From positions 2,728,001 through 2,792,000 of the forward strand of contig NZ_CP034245.1 of assembly GCF_003931875.1 (NCBI RefSeq): a DNA stretch of 64,000 bases, given 5' to 3'. Made by a program: the position numbers and the translations under genes. This document shows positions 8,315-17,123 of the stretch, piece after piece (the stretch's first letter is position 1; each line of letters begins with the position of its first letter). The notes beneath the pieces are model-generated. The model had not been told where the DNA came from and ran no database searches. It saw only the letters and a list, made by a program, of their open reading frames with translations. The DNA comes from Microbacterium sp. 10M-3C3. GTDB taxonomy: Bacteria > Actinomycetota > Actinomycetes > Actinomycetales > Microbacteriaceae.

Positions 8315-9201
8315 GCGCGGGGTCCTTCCTCGTCGTTCCCGCGCGTGCGCGGGACCACCATCAGCGGCACGGGCAGCACGTGCAGCATCTTCGCCGCGGT
8401 CGAGCCCAGGAACAGGCGTCGCGGCTGAGCGAGCCTGCTCGACCCGACGACCGCGATCTCGCCGGGGCGCCAGGTCAGATGCTCGACGGCGTCCTCGATG
8501 TCTTCGCCGGCGCCGACCACGGCCTCGACGGACGCGTCGGCGGGGAGCGCCGCGCGCGCCTGGTCGAGCACGCGGCGCGCGGCCTCGCCGCCGACGGTGC
8601 GGATCGCGCCGGTGTCCAGACCCGCGGGCAGGTCGATCGTCTCGAGCGAGAGCAGACGCAGCGGGACGGATGCGGCGGTGGCGAGGGCGACCGCCTCCTC
8701 GAGGAGCACATCGGCCCCGGGCCGGGTGCCGATCGCCGCGGTGACCCGCTCGATGCCGACGCCGGGATCGATGAGGCGCGCACCCTCGGGCGCGAGCACC
8801 ACGGAGACGTCGGCGGAGTGCAGCAGCTCGGAGGCCACCGAGCCGAGCTGGTGCCGGCCGCGCAGGCCGCCCCGCCCGGCCCCGACGACGATGACACCGG
8901 CACCCGTCTCGTGGGCGGCGTCGATGAGTCCTTCGGCGAACGAGTCGGCCGAGCGGATGCTGCGGCGGTGGTCGAGTCCGTCCAGGCGCGCCGTGGCGTC
9001 GGCGAGCCAGCGCTCGGCCTGGTCGTGCACGAGACGGCCGTACCCGGCGTCGGGGGGCGTGATGACGGTGCGGGAGTCGCCCGGCAGGACGATCACGAGC
9101 TCGAGCCGCTCCCCGGTGGCGCGGGCGAGCCGGGCCCCCACGGCGAGGGCATCCTCGCCGGCGTCGGTCGCGGTGTATCCGACGACGACCGGGCCGGTCA
9201 C
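8311..9201 (-). CDS. Universal stress protein with two UspA domains
   Basis: Tandem UspA-fold protein (296 aa). Domain 1 runs from PVVVGYTATDAGEDALAVGARLA to about residue 140 and contains the nucleotide-binding pattern VVGAGRGGLRGRHQLGSVASELL. Domain 2 (about 150-296) contains VVGSSRLAQPRRLFLGSTAAKML. Both glycine-rich G-2x-G-9x-G motifs are compatible with ATP binding. The GTG at 9201 overlaps the amine oxidase stop (GTGA) and the stop overlaps the permease start (ATGA), so it is embedded and coupled on both sides. Its role in an amine-degradation operon is unknown; response to peroxide or aldehyde made by the oxidase is one guess. Confidence 0.85.
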   Translation of the reverse strand: MTGPVVVGYTATDAGEDALAVGARLARATGERLELVIVLPGDSRTVITPPDAGYGRLVHDQAERWLADATARLDGLDHRRSIRSADSFAEGLIDAAHETGAGVIVVGAGRGGLRGRHQLGSVASELLHSADVSVVLAPEGARLIDPGVGIERVTAAIGTRPGADVLLEEAVALATAASVPLRLLSLETIDLPAGLDTGAIRTVGGEAARRVLDQARAALPADASVEAVVGAGEDIEDAVEHLTWRPGEIAVVGSSRLAQPRRLFLGSTAAKMLHVLPVPLMVVPRTRGNDEEGPRA

Positions 9202-10556
9202 GACCGCGTCCGCTCGAGGATCTCGGCCGCGGCACGGCGGCCCTGACGGATCGCGCCGTCGACATGCTGGTACCCCGCCCCCGCCATGTCGCTGCACGCG
9301 AGGTGGATCGGGCCGACCGGGGTGCGCAGGTCGGCGCCGTAGCGGTGGAGGCCGCCGAGGTCGAAGCTCGCCGCGTAGGCGCCGCGGGTCCACTCCTCGG
9401 TGCCCCAATCGCTCTCGTAGTAGACGACGGGATCCTTCGCGGCCTCGCCGTAGTAGTGCGACAGCGACTCGAGGATGCGCGCGCGTCGCTCGTCGGCGCT
9501 CAGGCGGAACAGATCGTCGGCGGTGCGGTCGGAGACGAACCCGACGAGCGTGCCGCGCTCGTCGCCGTGGTTGGTGTTGTCGTACGCCTCGTGGCACAGC
9601 TCGTACGGGCTGAACGCCGTGCCCGACAGACCCTGCTCGCGCCAGAACGGCCGGTCGAACACGGCGTGCACCTTGATGACGAAGCCCATCGAGATGTGCT
9701 GGTGCATCTGGTGCTGCAGGCGCGGCAGCGGCGGCACGAAGGAGATGCGGGGGTAGAGCACCGGCGCGAGGGCGAGGATCGCGAAGCGGGCACGCACCGT
9801 CACGGCGTCGGCCTCGGCGAGGACGCCCTCGTGGGACCACGCGAGCGTGCGCACCGGCTGGTTCAGCAGCACGTCGTCGCCCAGGCGCTCCGCGAGGAGT
9901 ACGGGGACCTGCTGCAGGCCGCCGACGACGCGCTTGTCGAGGATGAAGTCGGCGTCGACGAGGTGGGAGTAGGAACCGGCCGACGCCGCCATGAGGAGCG
10001 ACTGCAGGAGCGAGAAGGCGTGCGTGGGCTTGGTCAGCATCGCCGAGCCGGTCGCGAACGCGAGGTTGCGCACCGCTTCGTCGTCGTCGGTCTGGGCGCG
10101 CAGCCACGCGTCCCACGAGATCGTGTCCCACTCGACGGCGCGAGGATGCTCCCACGGCCGGTCGGGGTCGATCTCCGCGATCATCGCGTCGAGGCGCTCC
10201 GTGATCTCGGCGATCGTGCGCTCGGTCTCGGGCGAGACGGGGAACATCTCCCCCGTGAAGCGCTGCGTGACGCCGTCCGGGCCGATGTAGACGCTGTCGC
10301 CGTCGCGATAGCGGCTGAAGGTCTCGAGCCCCAGCTCGGCCACGGTGTCGATCAGCGCGTGCTGGTCGGGCGAGACCCACTGGCCACCCAGTTCGAGCAT
10401 CGCGCCGTCGATCTCGTCGGTCCACAAGCGCCCGCCGACGCGGTCACGTGCTTCCAGCACGGCGACCGACAGCCCGGCCTTGCGCAGCTCGTTGGCGGCG
10501 GTGAGGCCCGCGGCCCCGGCGCCGATGACGACGACGTCCTTCGTCAGTTCCGTCAT
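9198..10556 (-). CDS. puo: Flavin-containing amine oxidase, putrescine oxidase-like
   Basis: FAD-dependent amine oxidase (452 aa). It would convert putrescine with O2 to 4-aminobutanal (cyclising to pyrroline), ammonia and H2O2. The N-terminal dinucleotide-binding motif is VVIGAGAAGLTAANEL, followed by the glutamate of LEARDRVGGRLWT. The C-terminal FAD block is HLACSDMAGAGYQHVDGAI. The stretch SLLMAASAGSYSHLVDADF and DKRVVGGLQ resembles, from memory, the Rhodococcus/Micrococcus putrescine oxidases more than other monoamine oxidases. No signal peptide is present. It lies 27 bp after gabT. Spermidine or another amine cannot be excluded. Confidence 0.82.
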   Translation of the reverse strand: MTELTKDVVVIGAGAAGLTAANELRKAGLSVAVLEARDRVGGRLWTDEIDGAMLELGGQWVSPDQHALIDTVAELGLETFSRYRDGDSVYIGPDGVTQRFTGEMFPVSPETERTIAEITERLDAMIAEIDPDRPWEHPRAVEWDTISWDAWLRAQTDDDEAVRNLAFATGSAMLTKPTHAFSLLQSLLMAASAGSYSHLVDADFILDKRVVGGLQQVPVLLAERLGDDVLLNQPVRTLAWSHEGVLAEADAVTVRARFAILALAPVLYPRISFVPPLPRLQHQMHQHISMGFVIKVHAVFDRPFWREQGLSGTAFSPYELCHEAYDNTNHGDERGTLVGFVSDRTADDLFRLSADERRARILESLSHYYGEAAKDPVVYYESDWGTEEWTRGAYAASFDLGGLHRYGADLRTPVGPIHLACSDMAGAGYQHVDGAIRQGRRAAAEILERTRS

Positions 10557-10583
10557 GGTGGGCCTTTCTCGTGAGGGGAGGGC

Positions 10584-11936
10584 TCAGGCGCGGGCCAGGA
10601 CGCCCGCGAGCACGTCGAGTCCTTCGGACAGGAGGTCGTCGCCGATCGAGAGCGGCGGGAGGAACCGGATGACGTTGCCGTACGTGCCGCACGTGAGGAC
10701 GATGACGCCCTCCGCGATGCAGCCCTTCGCGACGGCGGCGGTGAGCGCCGCGTCCGGGGCGCCCGTCGCGGGGTCGACGAACTCGGCGGCGACCATCGCG
10801 CCGCGGCCGCGCACGTCGCCGATGCGCGGATCGGCGGCCTGCAGCGCCCCGAGGCGCTCGAGCAGCACGTCGCCGATCGCACGGGCTCGCGCGGGCAGAT
10901 CGTCGTTCTCGAATGCGTCGATCGCCGCGAGCGCCGCCGCGCACGCGAGCGGGTTGCCGCCGTACGTGCCGCCGAGGCCGCCGGTGTGGGCGGCGTCCAT
11001 GATCTCGGCGCGACCGGTGACGGCGGCCAGAGGCATGCCGCCGGCGATGCCCTTGGCGGTCGTGATCAGGTCGGGGACGATGCCGAACAGCTCGCTCGCG
11101 AACATCGCGCCGGTGCGCGCGAAACCGGTCTGCACCTCGTCGGCGATGAAGACGACGCCGTTCTCGCGGCACCAGTCGGCGAGCGCGGGGAGGAAGCCGT
11201 CGGCGGGGACGATGAACCCACCCTCGCCTTGGATCGGCTCGATGATGACGGCCGCGAGGTTCTCGGCGCCGATCTGCTTCTCGATGAGCGACAAGGCCTT
11301 GGCCGCCGCATCCGCGCCCGACAGCCCGTCGCGGAACGGGTACGACATCGGCGCGCGGTAGACCTCCGAGGCGAACGGGCCGAACCCGCTCTTGTACGGC
11401 ATGCTCTTGGCCGTCAGCGCCATCGTGAGGTTCGTGCGGCCGTGGTAGGCGTGGTCGAACGCGACGACGGCCTGGCGCCCCGTCGCCTTGCGCGCGATCT
11501 TGACGGCGTTCTCCACCGCTTCGGCTCCGCTGTTGAACAGTGCGCTCTTCTTCGCGTGGCCGCCGGGGGTGAGACGGTTCAGCGCCTCGGCGACGGCGAC
11601 GTACTGCTCGTACGGCGAGATCATGAAGCACGTGTGCGTGAAGCGCGCGGCCTGCTCCTGCACCGCGGCCACGACGCCCGGGTGGGCGTTGCCCACCGTG
11701 GTCACCGCGATCCCCGAGCCGAGGTCGATGAGCGAGTTGCCGTCGACGTCGACGACGACCCCGCCGCCGGCGGCGACCGCGGCGATCGGGACGCTGTGCC
11801 CGACGCCGGCGGCGACGGCGGCGGCTTTGCGGTCGATGATCTCCTGCGAGCGGGGTCCGGGCAGGGACGTGACGAGGTGGCGGCGCTGCGGCAGCGCGGG
11901 GCCGCCGGTGGTCGGGAGCGTGACGGTCGAGCTCAT
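10584..11936 (-). CDS. gabT: 4-aminobutyrate aminotransferase
   Basis: Class III PLP-dependent aminotransferase (450 aa) moving the amino group of GABA to 2-oxoglutarate, giving succinate semialdehyde and glutamate. The PLP-binding lysine is Lys295 in ITTAKGIAGGMPLAAV, and the ring-nitrogen aspartate is Asp266 in FIADEVQTGFARTG. FNSGAEAVENAVKIAR and AYHGRTNLTMALTAK are typical of GABA transaminases. First gene of the operon. The minus-strand -10 box TAGCAT lies 7 nt before the ATG, so the mRNA is probably leaderless. Twin TGTACA boxes lie upstream, in the region shared with the PucR gene. Confidence 0.92.
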   Translation of the reverse strand: MSSTVTLPTTGGPALPQRRHLVTSLPGPRSQEIIDRKAAAVAAGVGHSVPIAAVAAGGGVVVDVDGNSLIDLGSGIAVTTVGNAHPGVVAAVQEQAARFTHTCFMISPYEQYVAVAEALNRLTPGGHAKKSALFNSGAEAVENAVKIARKATGRQAVVAFDHAYHGRTNLTMALTAKSMPYKSGFGPFASEVYRAPMSYPFRDGLSGADAAAKALSLIEKQIGAENLAAVIIEPIQGEGGFIVPADGFLPALADWCRENGVVFIADEVQTGFARTGAMFASELFGIVPDLITTAKGIAGGMPLAAVTGRAEIMDAAHTGGLGGTYGGNPLACAAALAAIDAFENDDLPARARAIGDVLLERLGALQAADPRIGDVRGRGAMVAAEFVDPATGAPDAALTAAVAKGCIAEGVIVLTCGTYGNVIRFLPPLSIGDDLLSEGLDVLAGVLARA

Positions 11937-11943
11937 GCTGGCG

Positions 11944-11949
11944 ATGCTA
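11944..11949 (-). promoter_or_regulatory. -10 box of a leaderless gabT promoter
   Basis: TAGCAT on the minus strand, 7 nt before the gabT ATG. This matches the TAnnnT spacing seen at several other leaderless starts in the window. Confidence 0.55.
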
Positions 11950-11982
11950 GGGAGGCGCCGACGCGGGCTGCACTCGCCCTGA

Positions 11983-12009
11983 TGTACATTCGACGACGAC
12001 CCGTGTACA
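11983..12009. promoter_or_regulatory. Twin TGTACA operator between gabT and pucR
   Basis: Two identical palindromic TGTACA hexamers at 11983-11988 and 12004-12009, exactly 21 bp (two helical turns) apart. They lie upstream of the gabT -10 box where an activator would bind, and just ahead of the PucR gene. Probable binding site of the divergent regulator (inference). Confidence 0.55.
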
Positions 12010-12037
12010 CCGCGTCCACGGACTGCGAGGAGGCGCC

Positions 12038-13570
12038 GTGCCCGATCCCGTCGTCGCCGGTCCGACCCTGGGCGCGCTGCTCGGCCGCAGCGATCTGCGG
12101 CTGCGCCTGGCCTCGGAGACGGATGCCCTCCCGCCCGACGCGCTCGACCGCGCGGTCCGGTGGGTGCACAGCAGCGACCTGCTCGACCCCACCCCCTTCC
12201 TGTCGGAGGGCCTCGTGCTGCTCACGACCGGCACGCAGTTCGCGCTCGACGACGACGCGGACGTGTTCGCCGCGTACGTGCGGCGCCTCGCCGAGCGCGG
12301 CGTCGTGGCCCTGGGCTTCGGCACGGAGGTCGTCCGCGACGGCATCCCCCCGCTCCTGGCCGCCGCGTGCGCGGCCGTCGGCATGCCGCTGTTCGAAGTG
12401 CCCTACCGCACACCCTTCATCGCCGTGGCCCGGGCGAACGCCGAGGCGATCGCGGCGGAGTCGTTCGCGCGCCGCACGTGGGCGCTCGCGGCGCAGCGCG
12501 CCGTGTCGCTCGCGGCGCTGCGCCCGGACGGGCTCACCGCGACCCTCGCCGAGCTCGCGCGGCAGCTCGGCTCGTGGGTGGGGCTCTACGACGCGGCCGG
12601 CACGCTGCGGCGCGAGCATCCGGCCGGAGCGCTGGATGCGGCGACGCGCGGCGAGCTCGACGCCGAGGTGGGGGTCGTGCTGCGCCGCGGCGCTCGCGCC
12701 GGCTCGTCGCTGCGCATCGGGCCGACGCCCCTCACGCTGCAGACCCTCGGCCGCGGCGGGCGCCTGCGGGGCGTGCTCGCGATCGCGTCGGGGGACCTCG
12801 ACCAGGAGAGCCGCGCCCTCGTGACCTCGGTGATCGCGATGGCGGGGCTCGCCCTCGAGCAGACCGAGGACGTGCAGCGCGCGCACGGGCTGCTGCGCGC
12901 CGGAGCCGTCCACGCCCTCCTCAGCGGCGATGCCGCGCTCGCGCGACGACTCGTCCGAGAGCTCGGCGGGGCACTGGGCACGGCCGGCATCGCCGTGGTC
13001 GTCGTCGAGGGCGCCCCCGGCGACCTCGACATCGTGGCGGAGTGGCTCGCGGGGCGGCCCGCCGAGGCCGCACCGCGGCTGTTCGGACGCGGACCGTCGG
13101 GCCTCGTCGTCGCGATCGACCCAGGGGCGACGCTGCCCGACGAGGTCGTCGCGGTCGCCCCGGTGCGAGCCGGCGTGTCGTCTCCCGCGACATGGGCCGA
13201 CTTCGCGCGGGCCCACGACGAGGCACGCGCCGCCCTCGCGCGCCGGCGCGAGCCCGTCGCGCGCTTCGACACGGCCGCGGCGCCGGGCGTGCTCGCCGCC
13301 CTCGACGGCGACCTCGCGCGCGTGCTCGCCGCCGCCGCCCTCGCGCCGCTCACGGATCACGACGCGGCGAACGGCACGGCCCTCGTGGACGCCGTGCGCG
13401 CGTGGCTCGAGAACGACGCGCGCATCGACGCCGCCGCATCCGCCCTCGGCGTGCACCGGCACACCGTCCGCACCCGCATCGCGCTGGCCGAGCGCGTGCT
13501 CGGCACCGACCTGTCGGCGTTCCCCGCGCGCGCGGAGCTGTGGGCGGCGCTGCAGGTCGCGCGGCCGTGA
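12038..13570 (+). CDS. PucR-family transcriptional regulator of the putrescine/GABA operon
   Basis: A 510-aa regulator with the PucR architecture. The N-terminal PucR ligand domain (about residues 10-130) includes WVHSSDLLDPTPFL and GVVALGFGTEV. A middle GGDEF-like/CdaR region follows, and a C-terminal helix-turn-helix is present (about 455-510, IDAAASALGVHRHTVRTRI). Members often sense purine or amine/GABA metabolites and activate adjacent catabolic genes. The GTG at 12038 has a GAGGAG Shine-Dalgarno 5 bp upstream. It is divergent from gabT with a shared regulatory gap of 101 bp. No metabolite can be assigned from sequence; GABA or putrescine is the contextual guess. Confidence 0.85.
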   Translation: MPDPVVAGPTLGALLGRSDLRLRLASETDALPPDALDRAVRWVHSSDLLDPTPFLSEGLVLLTTGTQFALDDDADVFAAYVRRLAERGVVALGFGTEVVRDGIPPLLAAACAAVGMPLFEVPYRTPFIAVARANAEAIAAESFARRTWALAAQRAVSLAALRPDGLTATLAELARQLGSWVGLYDAAGTLRREHPAGALDAATRGELDAEVGVVLRRGARAGSSLRIGPTPLTLQTLGRGGRLRGVLAIASGDLDQESRALVTSVIAMAGLALEQTEDVQRAHGLLRAGAVHALLSGDAALARRLVRELGGALGTAGIAVVVVEGAPGDLDIVAEWLAGRPAEAAPRLFGRGPSGLVVAIDPGATLPDEVVAVAPVRAGVSSPATWADFARAHDEARAALARRREPVARFDTAAAPGVLAALDGDLARVLAAAALAPLTDHDAANGTALVDAVRAWLENDARIDAAASALGVHRHTVRTRIALAERVLGTDLSAFPARAELWAALQVARP

Positions 13571-13589
13571 GTGGGGCAGACTCGGCGGC

Positions 13590-13922
13590 ATGACCCGCCG
13601 CTGGCCGCCGCTCGCGATCGCCTATCTCGTCCTCGCCCTCGCCGGGCTCGTCGGCACGTTCGTGCTCAACGTGTGGTCGGTCGTGCTGATGCGCGACTAC
13701 CTCGGCGACCTGTTCGGGTCGGGTCCGGCGGTCGGCTCGATCGGCGTCGACCTGCTCGTCGTGGCGATCGCCGGCTCGGTCTTCATCGTCGTCGAGGCGC
13801 GGCGGCTCGGGATGCGGCGGGCGTGGCTGTACATCGTGCTGTCCGCGGTGACCGCATTCGCGTTCTCGTTCCCGCTGTTCCTCGCGATGCGGGAGCGCCG
13901 CCTGGCTCAGCCGGCGAAGTAG
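13590..13922 (+). CDS. DUF2834-like small membrane protein
   Basis: A 110-aa protein with three hydrophobic helices (about residues 8-28, 48-66 and 78-97) and short basic ends. The pattern LAGLVGTFVLNVW near the start, a central VDLLVVAIAGSVFIVVEARRLG, and an AFSFPLFLAMRER tail fits DUF2834, an uncharacterised family of small integral membrane proteins. It follows the PucR gene by 19 bp. Its 3' end overlaps the end of the convergent aminopeptidase gene by 16 bp. Function unknown. Confidence 0.75.
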   Translation: MTRRWPPLAIAYLVLALAGLVGTFVLNVWSVVLMRDYLGDLFGSGPAVGSIGVDLLVVAIAGSVFIVVEARRLGMRRAWLYIVLSAVTAFAFSFPLFLAMRERRLAQPAK

Positions 13923-15184
13923 GCGGCGGCGACGCGCGCGAGCGCGTGCAGGTCGTCGACGCCGGCGAGCTCGCGCGCCGAGTGCATCGAGAGGATCGGG
14001 ATGCCGACGTCGACGGTGCGGATCCCCAGCCGCGTCGCGGTGAGCGGCCCGATCGTCGACCCGCACGGCACCGCGTTGTTCGAGACGAACTCCTGCGACC
14101 GGACCCCCGCGTCGGCGCACCACGCGTGCCACGCCGCGGTCCCCACGCCGTCGGTCGCGTAGCGCTGGTTCGCGTTGATCTTGAGGATCGGTCCGCTGCC
14201 CAACCGCGGCTTCACGACGGGATCGTGCTTCTCGGGGTAGTTCGGATGCACCGCGTGGCCGACGTCGCTCGAGACGCACCAGCTGTCGGCGAGCGCGCGC
14301 AGGTGCGCGTCGCGGTCGGCGCCGAGCGCGAGCGCGACGCGCTCGAGCACGTCGGCGAGGAACGGGCCGGACGCGCCCGAACGGGTGGCCGAGCCGACCT
14401 CCTCGTGGTCGAAGACGGCGAGCATCGCGACGTGGTCGGTCGGATGCGGCGCCTCGGCGAGCGCGACGACGCCGGCGTGCACCGAGGCGAGGTCGTCGAG
14501 CCGACCGGAGGCGAAGAACACGTCGTCGCGGCCGAACACGGCGCCGCGCGCCGCATCCGCGGTCGCGAGGTCGTAGCCCCGGACGCGGGCCGGGTCGACA
14601 CCCGAGGACGCGGCGACGGCGGCGAGGATGTCGGCCGAGTCCGCCTCGCCGAGCCCCCACACCGGCTGCGTGTGCGCCTGCCGGTCGAGCGTGAGCCCCT
14701 CGTTGGCCGAGCGGTCGAGGTGGATCGCGAGCTGCGGCAGGCGCAGGAGCGGCCCGGAGTCGGCGAGCACGGTCGAGCCGTCGTCGAGGACGAGGCGGCC
14801 CGCCAGGCGCAGCTCCCGATCGAGCCACGAGTTCAGCAGTGGGCCGCCGTAGATCTCGACGCCCGCCTGCAGCCATCCGAAGCGCCCCGTCGTGGGGCGC
14901 GGCTTGAGCACGAAGCCAGGCGAGTCGCTGTGCGCGCCGAACACGCGCACGGGCGTCGCCGGCGTCGCCCCCTCCGGCACGCGCCACGCGATGGCGGCGC
15001 CGTCGCGCACGACGACGAAGCGGCCGCCGGGCTGCGCGGGCCAGGGTGCATCCTCCGCGAGCGTCGAGAATCCGGCGGCGACGAGGCGGCGCGCGACCTC
15101 GGCGGCGGCGTGGAAGCTCGAGGGCGACGCGGCGACGAAGTCGGCCAGGTCGTCGGCGTGGGCCAGGGCGGCGGGTGCGGGCAC
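13907..15184 (-). CDS. apeB: M18 family aspartyl aminopeptidase
   Basis: Zinc aminopeptidase of family M18 (425 aa) that removes N-terminal acidic residues. Visible metal-site motifs are FGAHSDSPGFVLKPRP near the start, SGRLDDLASVHAG, VFDHEEVGSATRSGA, SSDVGHAVHPNYPEKHDP, and the C-terminal VDVGIPILSMHSARELAG. Length matches the bacterial DNPEP-like group. The start is the GTG at 15184. It is monocistronic in appearance, convergent with the DUF2834 gene with a 16-bp 3' overlap, and upstream is a strong hairpin. Cytosolic; no signal peptide. Confidence 0.93.
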   Translation of the reverse strand: MPAPAALAHADDLADFVAASPSSFHAAAEVARRLVAAGFSTLAEDAPWPAQPGGRFVVVRDGAAIAWRVPEGATPATPVRVFGAHSDSPGFVLKPRPTTGRFGWLQAGVEIYGGPLLNSWLDRELRLAGRLVLDDGSTVLADSGPLLRLPQLAIHLDRSANEGLTLDRQAHTQPVWGLGEADSADILAAVAASSGVDPARVRGYDLATADAARGAVFGRDDVFFASGRLDDLASVHAGVVALAEAPHPTDHVAMLAVFDHEEVGSATRSGASGPFLADVLERVALALGADRDAHLRALADSWCVSSDVGHAVHPNYPEKHDPVVKPRLGSGPILKINANQRYATDGVGTAAWHAWCADAGVRSQEFVSNNAVPCGSTIGPLTATRLGIRTVDVGIPILSMHSARELAGVDDLHALARVAAAYFAG

Positions 15185-15230
15185 GGGCGGACCTCCGGGG
15201 CGGGATGCCCTCCGATCGTAGTTCGCGGCG

Positions 15231-15277
15231 CGATCGCGGCCCGCCCGTCGGCTCCCCGCGCGGGCGGCCCGCGATCG
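15231..15277. terminator. Strong intergenic hairpin (terminator)
   Basis: A 17-bp stem with one mismatch (15231-15247 against 15261-15277, CGATCGCGG arms) around a 13-nt loop, just after the end of the LacI remnant and before the aminopeptidase gene. Probable terminator for minus-strand transcription coming from the RamB gene. Confidence 0.6.
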
Positions 15278-15287
15278 TCGTCAGGGG

Positions 15288-15613
15288 CTAGCGGCAGCCG
15301 CAGCTGCGACGCACCTCGAGGCGCGGCGCGAACACGATGTCGAACGGCGCCCCGTCGGCGGGGGCGACGGCACCGGCGAGGATGCGGCGGCGGCACGGCC
15401 CATCGCCTCCATCGGCTGTCGGACGGTCGTGAGCGCGGGCTCGGACAGGCGCGCACCCGACGTGCCGTCGAAGCCCGTCACGAGGACGTCGTCGGGGACG
15501 CGCACACTTTCCGCGGAGAGCGCGTCGAGCACCGCGAACGCGTTCGCCGCGGATCGTCGCGTCGATCGGGTCGGGGCGCGCCGACAGCCCGCGCGCCTGC
15601 GCGTCGCAACCCG
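15288..15613 (-). pseudogene. LacI-family regulator remnant (C-terminal fragment, frameshifted)
   Basis: Pieces of the sugar-sensing domain of a LacI regulator survive in alternating frames. ARPDPIDATI is in one frame, VRVPDDVLVTGFDGTS with PALTTVRQPMEAMGRAA in another, then RRILAGAVAPADGAPFDIVF up to a normal C-terminus with RRSCGCR in the first frame. The shifts fall near 15534-15560 and in a GCGGCGGCGGC run at about 15384-15395. The DNA-binding domain and most of the sensor are missing, because the RamB-like gene now ends here. About 105 codons remain. Paired sequencing errors could explain the shifts but not the missing N-terminus. Confidence 0.7.
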
Positions 15614-17092
15614 TCAGCGTGGGGCGTGGCTCTCGAGGAACTCGTAGACGTCGGTCGTGTCGACGCCCGGGAAGGCGCCGGTGGGGAGCGTCGCGAGAAG
15701 GGTCCTGGGCGTCCGGACGTTCGGCCACGCGTTCTCGCGCCAGCGCCCTTCGAGCTCCGCGGGTGCGCGACGGCAGCAGACCTCCACGGAGTGACGGGAC
15801 ACCCCGCGATGGGGCGTGTCACGTCCCAGGAACCACTTCGTGTCGTCGAAGCGCACCCCCACGCTCACCGAGTGCGCACCTTCGCTCGAGTTCTCCACGC
15901 GCGCGGTGCACCAGTACGTGCCGTTGCCCGTGTCGGTGTACTGGTAGTACGGATTGAAGCGGTCGTCGATGTCGAACACCGTGCGGCTCGTCCATCGGCG
16001 GCAGCACATCTGGCCCTCGATCGAGCCGATGCGATCGGTCGGGAAGTTGACGTCGTCGTTCTCGTACGCCTTCGTGATGACGCCCGACTCGTGCACTTTC
16101 AGGAAGTGCACCGGGATGCCCAGGTGCACCGTCGCAAGGTTCGTGAAGCGGTGCGCCGCCGTCTCGTACGACACCGAATAGGCGTCGCGCAGGTCTTCGA
16201 TGCTCACGGCACGCGCGGCCTTGGCGTCGCTGAGGAACCTCACCGCCGACTCCTCGGGGATGAGCAGCGCGCCGGTGAGGTAGTTGGTCTCGACGCGCTG
16301 ACGGAGGAAGTCGGCGTAACTGCGCGGCTCGGAGTGGCCGAGGATGCGGCTGGACAGCGCCTGCAGCACCGACGTGCGCGGGTCGCCCTTGGCTGTCACG
16401 CGGCTGGAGAGGTACAGCCGGCCGTGACGCAGGTCGGCGACGCTGCGCGTGGTCTGCGGCAGATCCGGCACGTAGTGGAGGGTGAATCCCAGATGCCCGG
16501 CGATGTCGCTCGCGGTGCGCTGGGTGAGCGGCCCGCCCGGGTGGTCGACCGCGGCGAGGATCTCGCGGGCGCGCCGCTCCAGGTCGGGGAAGTAGTTGTC
16601 CTGCGTACGCATGAGGCGCCGGAGGGCCACGTTCGCCCGGCGCGCCTCCTCGGGCGTCGCGGAGCGCTCGTCGTGGAGCCGGTCGATCTCGCCCTGGAGC
16701 GCCAGCATCGTGCGCAGCACCTCGTCGGGCACCCCCTTGCCGATGCGGAAGGGCGCGATGCCGAGCGACTGGAACGTCGACCCGCGCATCGCGCGCTCGA
16801 GCGCGATCTCCATGGCTGCCCGCTGGTCGAGCGGCTCGGTCGACAGCAAGGCGTCCAACGTCGTGCCGAGCGCCCGCGCGATCGCCTGGAGCAGGCTCAG
16901 CTTGGCCTCCCGTCGACCGTTCTCGATCATCGACAGCTGGCTGGGCGCGCGGCCGACCGCCGCGGCGAGAGCCTCGAGCGTGAGTCCGCGCTCGAGGCGG
17001 AGATGCCGGATGCGTCGGCCGATGGTCAGCGGATCCACCTCCCCATCGTCGGGAAGATCCGCCCCTTCGATCGCGCTCGTCGCGGTGCTCAT
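15614..17092 (-). CDS. ramB: RamB-like XRE regulator of acetate/glyoxylate metabolism
   Basis: A 492-aa regulator. It has an N-terminal XRE helix-turn-helix (about residues 22-80, [35 protein letters not shown]), a middle ImmA/IrrE-like DUF955 region (about 190-330, [28 protein letters not shown]), and a C-terminal ScfRs/DUF2083 domain with several cysteines ([15 protein letters not shown]). This is the layout of RamB of Corynebacterium glutamicum, which controls aceA and aceB. Here it is divergent from aceA-aceB, supporting the same job. The middle domain lacks an obvious HExxH, so peptidase activity is unlikely. Its 3' end meets the LacI remnant. Confidence 0.85.
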   Translation of the reverse strand: MSTATSAIEGADLPDDGEVDPLTIGRRIRHLRLERGLTLEALAAAVGRAPSQLSMIENGRREAKLSLLQAIARALGTTLDALLSTEPLDQRAAMEIALERAMRGSTFQSLGIAPFRIGKGVPDEVLRTMLALQGEIDRLHDERSATPEEARRANVALRRLMRTQDNYFPDLERRAREILAAVDHPGGPLTQRTASDIAGHLGFTLHYVPDLPQTTRSVADLRHGRLYLSSRVTAKGDPRTSVLQALSSRILGHSEPRSYADFLRQRVETNYLTGALLIPEESAVRFLSDAKAARAVSIEDLRDAYSVSYETAAHRFTNLATVHLGIPVHFLKVHESGVITKAYENDDVNFPTDRIGSIEGQMCCRRWTSRTVFDIDDRFNPYYQYTDTGNGTYWCTARVENSSEGAHSVSVGVRFDDTKWFLGRDTPHRGVSRHSVEVCCRRAPAELEGRWRENAWPNVRTPRTLLATLPTGAFPGVDTTDVYEFLESHAPR

Positions 17093-17115
17093 GCGGCGAT
17101 TCTGTCACGGCAGCA

Positions 17116-17123
17116 GAAATTTC
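17116..17123. promoter_or_regulatory. Candidate RamB operator (GAAATTTC palindrome)
   Basis: An AT-rich 8-bp palindrome inside CAGCAGAAATTTCCACGAAC, standing out in the GC-rich gap between ramB and aceA. RamB sites in corynebacteria are also AT-rich and TTTGC-like, so this is the best candidate operator, but the match is only partial. Confidence 0.35.

Noticed and set aside
16050..16330. RamB-like protein as an active ImmA/IrrE metalloprotease
   Set aside because: No HExxH-type zinc motif was found in the DUF955-like region.
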